NCBI GenBank assembly: GCA_021234155.1
Contig: JAJEKV010000023.1
Span: forward strand, 3,132,243-3,196,242
DNA: 64,000 bases
Direction of reading: 5' to 3'
Source: Isoetes taiwanensis
Taxonomy: Eukaryota > Streptophyta > Lycopodiopsida > Isoetales > Isoetaceae
A model generated the notes under the pieces. That model had not been told where the DNA came from. It did no database searches and saw only the letters and a program-made list of their open reading frames with translations. The position numbers and the translations under genes were made by a program. Positions 56,900 through 64,000 of this stretch are shown here, piece by piece (positions within the stretch are counted from its first letter, which is position 1; each line of letters begins with the position of its first letter).

Positions 56900-58575
56900 G
56901 CTCCCAGGGGTATTATGTTATGCTGCCCGTCAGCAGCATTACCTGCGCATACACCGTGGCGGTAATATAGCGTGTAGCCAAATTAAGGTAGCCTAGGGGC
57001 AACTTGCTAGAATGTGCATTAAACATTAATGTGCACATTTTCCAATGTACACATTAATGTGGGCACACATTTCCATGTGGCCACTTGATGCCAAGTGGGC
57101 CATACCATAGAGTGCAATTAATGTGCACATTTTTCAATGTACACATTCATTAATGCACATTTCCATGTAGGCACATTTGGGTCACACATTTCCATGTGGG
57201 CACATTTGTCCACCTAGCCCTTAAAGGCAAAATTGGGCCCTTTTTCCCAATTATCCACATGCCTAAAGGGGATGGTGGAAACCCTAACCACCCCTTGTCT
57301 ATTTGAAGTAGGAGAACCCTAACTTGCCCATTTTAGTTTCTAGGGTTTGGGGGCTACGTTTTGTTTGCCTCAAAGAGTCCAAAGCGCCTCCCGGAACTAA
57401 ATGCGAGAGAGCATCGTGGATTTTTCATGATTGAGCATTTCAGCGGGATGTAGTCCGAGGTTAGTCGAGGAGGAGGAACTCAGGATGGGGTATTTAGGCA
57501 ATTTAGTAGTCTAAACCCCATTTGACCATCCAGATCGATGGGTTTTAGCCTCTTACAAATTGCCCATAGCAGCCCTCTAGAGACTCTAGATGTGATTCCC
57601 AGCTTCAAGAACCTAACTTTCCTTGATATAGATTAGATCTTGTTCTTTAGTTCTTACATGATGTATATGGATGATGTATCTGTGAACTCCTTGTATTGGG
57701 AAGGGGTAGAGACCACAAAGCTTGGTAGTAGATGCTCTAGATTAGCCTCTCTAGCACCTTTATAGATGCGGCGTACGCAAAGAGCCACACACGTTTCGTG
57801 GAAGGGGCGGGCCCGGCTTATAAGGAGGTTCGTGTTGACTCTTGAGCGATCCCTATGGTGTGTTAGTGCTACGGGGATCATTGTGACCCCTAGGTCTAAT
57901 GGCTTGCCGCTGCGTGTGGGCAAGGCATGGGCTCGGCCTTTCGTGAATTAGTGAATATGACCTTCCATTGAGTTCAAATTCCCGAGATAAAGGCGGTGGC
58001 CCTCTAGTCACCTTGAGTCGGCATGTAGATCTACGGAGGGAGAAGTCCTACATCCCCATGGTGGGGAGATGCAACCGGGATATAGCCCCTTGGCTGTATG
58101 CATCCGTGAGACTCTGATCGAGGTCCCAACGCTTTTTCGACTGCCTGCGCAAAGTGTGCGGAGGCGGATGGAGTGGACAACCCTATGCCATGTTCTTATG
58201 CGGTAAATTCAAATTGCCATGAAGATGCATGCATAGCCCGAACTCTGGAGACCCAAGCGATGGAGTCATCCCTTTGAGTCAGGCCAGGTAGGATTCCCTA
58301 TGTGATGTCGATCTTTGTCTATGCGGATATGTGGAGGACCATCGCCATTGATGGTCATATGATGTTGATAATATGTGCTATGACATGTATGTTCGCTTCG
58401 CTGACTAGGTAGGCCGAGGGAGGCGGGGTGCAATGACCCTTCCACTCTTCCACTGGAACGAATCAAGTTCACGGTGTCATGTGGAGAGGCCTGTATTAGC
58501 CATTTTGGTATGGGGGATGAACTCTGTTTGTATCTGGTAGAGGGAGCGCAGTATATCTGATGAGGCGATCCTGCA
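56900..58575 (+). repeat. LTR of a second tRNA-Met-primed element, left end uncertain
   Basis: The right end is set by ...GCGATCCTGCA at 58,575 followed by a primer site. The left part, 57,000-57,220, is a local repeat of ACATTAATGTGCACATTTTC and related TTTCCATGT...GCACATTT blocks. CCCTAACC...GAAACCCTAACC and TTAGGGTTT-like leader sequence occurs near 57,280-57,350. The left boundary is not seen, so the start given is approximate. Confidence 0.5.
57000..57220 (+). repeat. Short interspersed tandem repeat around GTGCACATTT
   Basis: At least six occurrences of GTGCACATTT/GGGCACATTT/GGCACACATTT, alternating with CCATGT and ATTAATG, spaced 20-50 bp apart. The core ATTAATGTGCAC is partly palindromic. 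Confidence 0.6.
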
Positions 58576-58576
58576 G

Positions 58577-58588
58577 TGGTATCGAGCA
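58577..58588 (+). other. tRNA-iMet primer binding site of second element
   Basis: TGGTATCGAGCA directly after the LTR end. It matches TGGTATCAGAGCA except that CAG reads CG, the same change as in units 5 and 7 of the unrelated array. Confidence 0.7.
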
Positions 58589-58702
58589 ATGTCTTGGAGA
58601 TACCCAAAACAAAGCGACCATGCTCCAGTGAGTACTAACTGATAGGATCCTCAAACCTCGAGAAATGGGAAATTTTTTTCTCATTTTTGTAGTATATGCT
58701 AA

Positions 58703-59260
58703 GCTAGCGATTAAAGAGTGAATTAGTAGCGGTTAAAGAGTGAAGTTAATGGCGGTTAAAGTGAATTAGTAGCGGAGTTAAAGAAAAAATTAGTGAGCCA
58801 AAATGGGTTAGTAGCGGAGTTAAAGAAAAAAAAAAAATTAGTGAGCCAAATAGGATGGTCTCACCACGTGGCCTTGAGTCGATTTCTAAAATGTAGAAAC
58901 ACAGGTTAATAGCGGTTAAAGAGTGAAGATTAGTAGCGGTTAAAGAAAAAAATTAGTAGGCAAATGGGTTGGTAGCGAGTTAAAGAAAAAAAAATTAGTG
59001 AGCCAAATGGGATGGTCTCACCGTCAGCGCCAGTCGATTTCCTAAAATGTAGAAACTGCACCGAAACCCGCATTAAACGCCCGGTCGATTTCTAAAATGT
59101 AGAAACACTTAGTATAGCGTGAACGATGATCGAAAGCAGTTTAAAAGAAAAAAATTTAAAAGTAACTTAGTAATTGATTTCAGCCTAGGCATTAAATTTG
59201 CTGATGTGTGAGGCGTTGATCGCGGAGTTTAAAAGAAAAAAAATTTAAAAGTAGCTTAGT
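58703..59260 (+). repeat. Tandem repeat, nested periods
   Basis: The short unit TTAGTAGCGGTTAAAGA(GTGAA / AAAAA) is repeated about ten times from 58,703 to 59,000. A larger block of about 155 bp (GAGCCAAATGGGATGGTCTC ... TTTCTAAAATGTAGAAA) occurs at about 58,840 and 58,995. At 59,138 and 59,228 a further direct repeat GTTTAAAAGAAAAAAA(A)TTTAAAAGTA is found. It lies just downstream of the primer site, that is, in the leader of the second element. Confidence 0.7.
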
Positions 59261-60160
59261 AGAATTGAATTTGACTGGGAATTAGCTAGATTAGCTTTCC
59301 AATCTATTTAAAACCTCATCTTAAAGAATTCCAGTGGCGGGGGAATTGAACCTCCCCACCCACGGGGTTGAACCCCCGTGCCAACCAGTGAGGGCATCGT
59401 TATGTTTGAATTATAATCCTTAATTAGGTTTTAAGCTGTAATAATGTTAGATAATATCAATGGCCAAGCCTTAGACTTAGAACCAAGACCCTTAAGCTAG
59501 ATAGAGTCATCATCACGATGAACCACCAAGCCTCGTCGACATGTGGCGCGCAAAACTGATTACTCGGCTCCCTGTGGTAGCGGCCGAAATAAGGAGAATT
59601 TGAAGAAACAAGAAGAGGAGGAGAGAGGCCCGAGAGCGAAATGGGAGGCGAGGGGTCAAGAGCGTGAGCGGCTGGTCCAACATTTTGAAGACTCTCAGCG
59701 TTTTACTAAAGGGAGTAACTCTAATGAAGAAGAAAGATATGCACTTACACCAATCATATCAAAGGGAGAACCTTATTAATTTGCGTAAATGATAAAATTT
59801 GTTTTAATACAAGCGTGTTTTAGAGTAAATTATAAGCTGTATAAAGTTGCTTGAATTAGGTTAAAGTTATGAGATTCTAGCTTTGTTTTAGTCAAGGTGG
59901 GCTTTTGAGCAAAGATTGAGGCGATGTCTCACCGTCAGCCCGAGAATGATTTCTAGATTTTAGAATCGGGTTGGAAATAGCGTCATCAGGATGCTCCCAA
60001 GCCCTTTAAAACAGCTCCAAATGCGACCAAATGAAGTCCAGTGCACTTCTTTCGATGGATTTAATTGGAATTACAGCCTTAGATCACTTAAATTAGTGGC
60101 TAGCCCAATTAGGACCCATGTCTCTACGTCAGCCGGAATGATTCTACATTCTCAAAATCA
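58881..60160 (+). repeat. Recurring hairpin motif, five copies
   Basis: GATTTCTAAAATGTAGAAAC at 58,881, GATTTCCTAAAATGTAGAAA at 59,035, GATTTCTAAAATGTAGAAAC at 59,087, GATTTCTAGATTTTAGAATC at 59,948 and a weaker GATTCTACATTCTCAAAATC at 60,139. TTTCTA and TAGAAA can pair around a short loop. Four copies are preceded by (T)CTC(A)CCGTCAGC-type sequence. Confidence 0.55.
59543..59779 (+). CDS. Short highly charged ORF, possibly gag N-terminus
   Basis: 78 codons from ATG to stop, rich in E, K and R (NLKKQEEEERGPRAKWEARG, QERERLVQHFED), predicted helical. It lies downstream of the primer site and repeats of the second element, where gag would start. No gag domain is recognisable, so this is a position-based guess. 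Confidence 0.3.
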   Translation: MARKTDYSAPCGSGRNKENLKKQEEEERGPRAKWEARGQERERLVQHFEDSQRFTKGSNSNEEERYALTPIISKGEPY

Positions 60161-60895
60161 GTCAGAGCAGCGATGTGAACCTCAAATTACGAACCTCCAT
60201 GGCAGACTCTGAGGCTCAAATCGCTGAGAATTTGTTGCGTTAGGACTGTTAGACAGCCTAGAATCCATTTATGACCTCAAATTAGGATAGAAATGTCAAG
60301 CCCCATCTCAAAATGACCAAAATTGCTCAAACCCTTGAATTGTTTTTTCCCAAGCTGTGGTTTTACATTTGTAAAATAGAACATACCCCATTAGTAGCTT
60401 CGCAAGTATTGATCACCGGCTCGAAGCTGATGCCTTACTCTAGGTAGAAGTGCTCGGGAACACGCTGTTACTTAGTCATCTAGACCTTAGCATAGCAACC
60501 CAAATCCAATTTGTTGGTACACCACCTGCTCAGAGCCAAAGGCATAAACCTTGACCTAGTCTGTGTCCTTCTAATGGGGAGTTTGACTTACCTATAGCGC
60601 CACATTGACACCTATTGCGGGATACCTAGAAAGGAGCTAGAGCCTAAGTACGCCCAAGAATCATTCCATGTGTAGAGATTGGACCCCCAAACCAACTGCT
60701 GGGACCTTGAGAACCACCTCCAAACACCATAGGGGCTTTGCAAAACAACCCTCATGTCATGCCATACCCTGCGATCCTAATGTCCATAGACTTGTAGATT
60801 AGATATGTCTCTAGTAATGCGGCTCGGTACGAGGCCATCTTGCTTGCTTATAGAGCCTAGAATATTGTGGGAGAGCCCTTCAAGTAGACTCTTAG
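59780..60895. other. No gene recognised
   Basis: Mixed composition, with two hairpin-motif copies (59,948 and 60,139) but no supported coding region. The 73-codon frame at 59,991-60,212 covers one motif copy and has no recognisable domain. Confidence 0.4.
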
Positions 60896-63800
60896 ACTCC
60901 TAGGATACTACAGTTGCTTTTGAAGGGCGGGGGCGAGCCGCAGAGGCAGAGGCTAAGAGCGCTAACTTCTTGAAGACATCAAGGTCGAGCCAATGCACAA
61001 GCGAGGATAAGGAGAGGGGCAGAAAAGCTGAGACCCGAGGGGGGAAGCACAGCGGCCGAAACACCTCAGCCGACAAGCGAGTAGAGCGAGGGACACCCAC
61101 TTAGGCCTATCATCAATCTCCATGAATGGGAAGAATATTGGTAATCAAGGCACCAAGAATGTTCCTGAATCATCAACCTCCGGCTACCCGTCCACGAGCT
61201 CACATCAAAAGAGGATCACCAGCGCCTTCACCAACTCGGCCTTTTATGAGTTTCCAAATGGAAGAGCAGCGGAGACAACAAAATGCAATTACGGAAGATG
61301 TGTTAGAGCATCGATGTAGTTAGCATCCGCGAGGCCTTTGGGGCGAGGGCGCAATCTTGTCCCGAGGAGACAACTCATGGCGACCACGGGGAGGCGTATA
61401 AAGCTTAGGAGGAAGATCACCCGCGACCTTGCAGCCCGGCTGACTCAAAGGCGCAGCGTCAACAAAAGGTAACCAAGCTAAGGCAACCTACAAAGCACCT
61501 AAGGCGACCAAGATGAGCCTCCGGCTCCCTTGCACCCGGCCGAGGGAGAACTTTCATCGGTTCCAAAAGGTAGGAGACCATGAGGAGGGAGAGGCGCCAT
61601 ATCAAGGAACATTTCAGGCTTCGAAGGGCTGTGCTCGACACTAGGGGGCAAGACAAGGAGGAGAATGATACGCTCAAAGCGAGGAATTCGGACCAGAACA
61701 CCTAGAAACCAAAGGAAGGGCGGCTTTACTACGTCGGCGAGGAGTCAGGGGCTTCGAATGGATAGGACCAGGGCCCAGAGGAGAGCGACCCTGGCGGCGG
61801 GTACAAATCCGCGCAAAGGCGACCCGAGGAAAGGGAGACATGGTAGGGGGCAATGGAGGTGACCACACTTCGAGCCGCGGAGAGCCACCTCGGAATAAAG
61901 CAAAGCCCAAGCAGGGGAATTAAGCACTCGAGGAAATTCAACTGGGGGACTGTGATGCACGCCTCTTTTGACCCGCGATCTCGAGCTTGAAGACATCCAA
62001 GAATGCGTGCTTGCTTGACCGGGTGACCCTACTCAAGAAGCTCGATCAGTAGCGCGCCAAATTAGCAATCTTACAGCGATGCTTGCATGTAGGGGCGTGG
62101 CGATTCTGCGCATTCCTGTGACGAACATACACAACAGGAGAGACATCTTTTTCAAGGGATCACGCTCGGCGAACACTCTTCGCAGCAGGGGTGATGTTCG
62201 GATCGGACATAAAGCTCAACAATAGTAGGCATCTCAAAGGAATCCGAGGAGTCAGCACGAGCAGAAGAAGATCACGGCAAAGCAGAAGATCAAATCACGA
62301 TAGGAGGGAAGGGAAAACCTAGAGGAGTGATATAAATAGTGGAGTAGATCTTCGTAGTTGTTTTGCAAAGTGGATGAATTAAAATCCAATGTAATCGTAT
62401 ATGTCTATTGTATATCTAGGGTGTCCACATATATAGTGGAGAAACATGAGTTTAGGAAGTCATGTTTCACAGTTTAAGCAGATCGGGGCTCCTTCATGGC
62501 TACGGAGGAGGAAACAAGGAAGCACAACTATGGCCAAGATCAAAATGGAAGAGCAGCTACGAGGGAGAAAGCGACTAGAGGCCAAGCAAACCTTCAACCA
62601 AACGCCGGGAAATGCCCTCCAAGCGGAGAAATTTGCTCGGCCACCCAATGTTGTTAGAATAAAAGAGACAAGCTGCCGTCGTGTCAAGATCATCAGCGAC
62701 ACGGGACGCCGTCGAGCGCAACACTACCTCTTGTAGCGATTAAACGCCAGCGAACTTATGACATGAGTGGCCTCAACAAATGGAAGGAGGAACACTTACG
62801 ACATCGAAGGAGCCAACTAAGAGGCGGCATCTCGGCGACCACTAATTCAACTTGTGGTGGCATAGGGGGATGTGCTATGACCGTGTATTAGATGGGGATG
62901 CACTTCCCCGAAGGCAGCGGCGAGGAGATATACCCCAACAACTGGGTGATGGCTTGACCGATTACTCCTACGATGAATTAGAGCGAGGAAGAAGCCGACC
63001 ATATCGACATGTAGCGTCAGCGCCCAAGGTAGAAGCATTCGACACCTTAACGACAAGGATAGCAAGCTGAAGCACCTTCCGGTGAAAAGAGGAGTTCAAG
63101 ATAATAGCCCGGGGCTATTCAGCGGCCGAGAATATGTCTAAAGCGGTGCGCTTCTTCCAGCGCCAAGGGTCAAGGCTGGCGGAGATAAGGATCCATCATC
63201 GAACCATGAAGACCATCGGGGAGGAGGAAGTCGTGATGCCTTACTTGCCAAAGAGGCCAGAAATGCATAGAAGGACAAAGGTCGAGGGGCCCGAAAGATG
63301 GAGAAGTGCTAGCCCAACCAACTTCTTCCACGAAACTTCGGAGAGGAGCGGGGATCAAAGCGTAGAGCGTCAAAGCCAGGAGGTACCTCTCCAGAGACAA
63401 GGAAACTGACATAGCGTGGGCGTGACAGCGTCCCAAGCCATGTGATCGGGGGATCAAAGCGAAGAGTTTGGAAGCTGATGGGGAACCAACTAGGTGAGGC
63501 TGAGCCGATGACTTGCAGCGGCCTTGCATCGCGACTTGGTGAAGACGAAGGGATGGGCGATTCAAGGGCACAAGCTGCGAGGGAAAGGGGAACAACTCCG
63601 GAGGAGTATAGCCAAAGGAATCGGCATACGGTGACCTCGAGGCGCCTTCAAGTAGCTTCAAGTATCATGAAGGGGAACAATTGTGTGCAGGAAACGGGGA
63701 TCAAAGAAGCGGACTGAAATGTCCGAGAAGCATCAGCAACCAAACACACCTTAGTTTAGAATGTGATACAGCCAGGTTGTGCCTGTAGACAAACATCGGA

Positions 63801-63960
63801 GGGCCCAAAGTATATCAACAAGTTACCCGGTCTGAGCCGGCTGATAGGAGGATATAGTCGTCGACACCATTGCGGGAGGGCCGCAGATGACGTGCGAGGG
63901 TAGGTGTAGCCGGCTCGAAGGAAGGCACAAGGGGGAGACCCTAATAGCTCTGGTAATTGT
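60896..63960 (+). pseudogene. Purine-rich degenerate coding tract, probably retrotransposon-derived
   Basis: For 3 kb the plus strand is rich in A and G, and plus frames encode R-, K-, E- and G-rich pieces such as RPFMSFQMEEQRRQQNAITE (about 61,240), KIKMEEQLRGRKRLEAKQTF (about 62,540), YDELERGRSRPYRHVAS and a longer charged frame at 63,442-63,717. This bias is usual for the sense strand of plant gag-pol. No catalytic motif was found, so the class is unknown. A TATA-like TGATATAAATAG at 62,328 and an A/T-rich patch (62,330-62,440) split the tract and may mark an internal LTR remnant. The long minus-strand frame at 63,170-63,661 is taken as a shadow. Confidence 0.35.
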
Positions 63961-64000
63961 AATTTGGCAAAGCCCTTATGTAGCAATACGTAATGGCGGG

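Noticed and set aside
59330-59400. tRNA-like segment on the minus strand (GGGGAGGTTCAATTCCCCC)
   Set aside because: The T-arm-like sequence is present, but no matching acceptor stem and D-arm could be laid out, and the neighbouring CGGGGGTTCAACCCCG is simply another inverted repeat.
63170-63661. 163-codon open frame on the minus strand
   Set aside because: It lies opposite a purine-rich strand, which depletes stops on the complementary strand. It is rich in L, P and S with no motif, so it is probably a shadow.

Overview
The window looks like a piece of a land-plant nuclear genome: heterochromatin built from nested transposable elements, with at most fragments of host genes. The signs are LTR retrotransposons primed by initiator tRNA-Met (TGGTATCAGAGC sites), an L1-type LINE with a poly-A tail, an hAT-like non-autonomous DNA element, a second MITE, Ty3/gypsy gag-pol remnants and intron-like splice junctions. 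There is no bacterial operon, rRNA gene or CRISPR array. The species cannot be told from the sequence. Open reading frames are short almost everywhere. In part this is decay, but copies of the same repeat disagree mostly by small indels at CAG/CTG/CCG sites, which looks like unpolished long-read sequence over CHG-methylated DNA.

Layout. 1,495-8,440 is a decayed Ty3/gypsy element on the minus strand (5' LTR, gag with a zinc knuckle, protease, reverse transcriptase, RNase H, integrase); no matching 3' LTR is seen to its left. 8,441-15,470 is mostly non-coding, with a possible split gene on the minus strand (9,133-11,060), a candidate LTR end (about 12,240-12,952), an unidentified ORF (13,598-14,100) and a 220-bp direct repeat. 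15,475-16,548 is a 5'-truncated LINE on the minus strand.

The centre, 16,549-53,930, is the main feature: seven LTRs of one gag-only (TR-GAG-like) retrotransposon. Five near-identical junctions join its internal satellite to a piece of the neighbouring LINE, giving a tandem array with a period of about 4.15-4.18 kb. The unit is [LTR, tRNA-Met primer site, 5' part of gag, a degenerate 320-380 bp-period satellite, LINE fragment]. Its length is predicted almost exactly by a 6-bp microhomology (AGACGA) found once in the LINE at 16,165 and once in the satellite at 20,327. The first copy still carries the gag 3' end and zinc knuckle; the seventh carries a gag not interrupted by the satellite, so the two together show where the satellite entered.

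The seventh LTR is itself split by three insertions: a 1.07-kb tandem-duplicated segment, a 648-bp hAT-like element with perfect 11-bp inverted repeats and 8-bp target duplications, and a 6.8-kb element with 0.71-kb direct terminal repeats. Inside that last element, on the opposite strand, are exon-like segments with good splice sites, which may be a captured host gene.

53,931-64,000 holds another possible split gene on the minus strand (55,096-55,460), a second LTR with a tRNA-Met primer site (ending 58,575), tandem repeats, a recurring hairpin motif and a purine-rich, probably retrotransposon-derived tract from 60,900 to the right edge.
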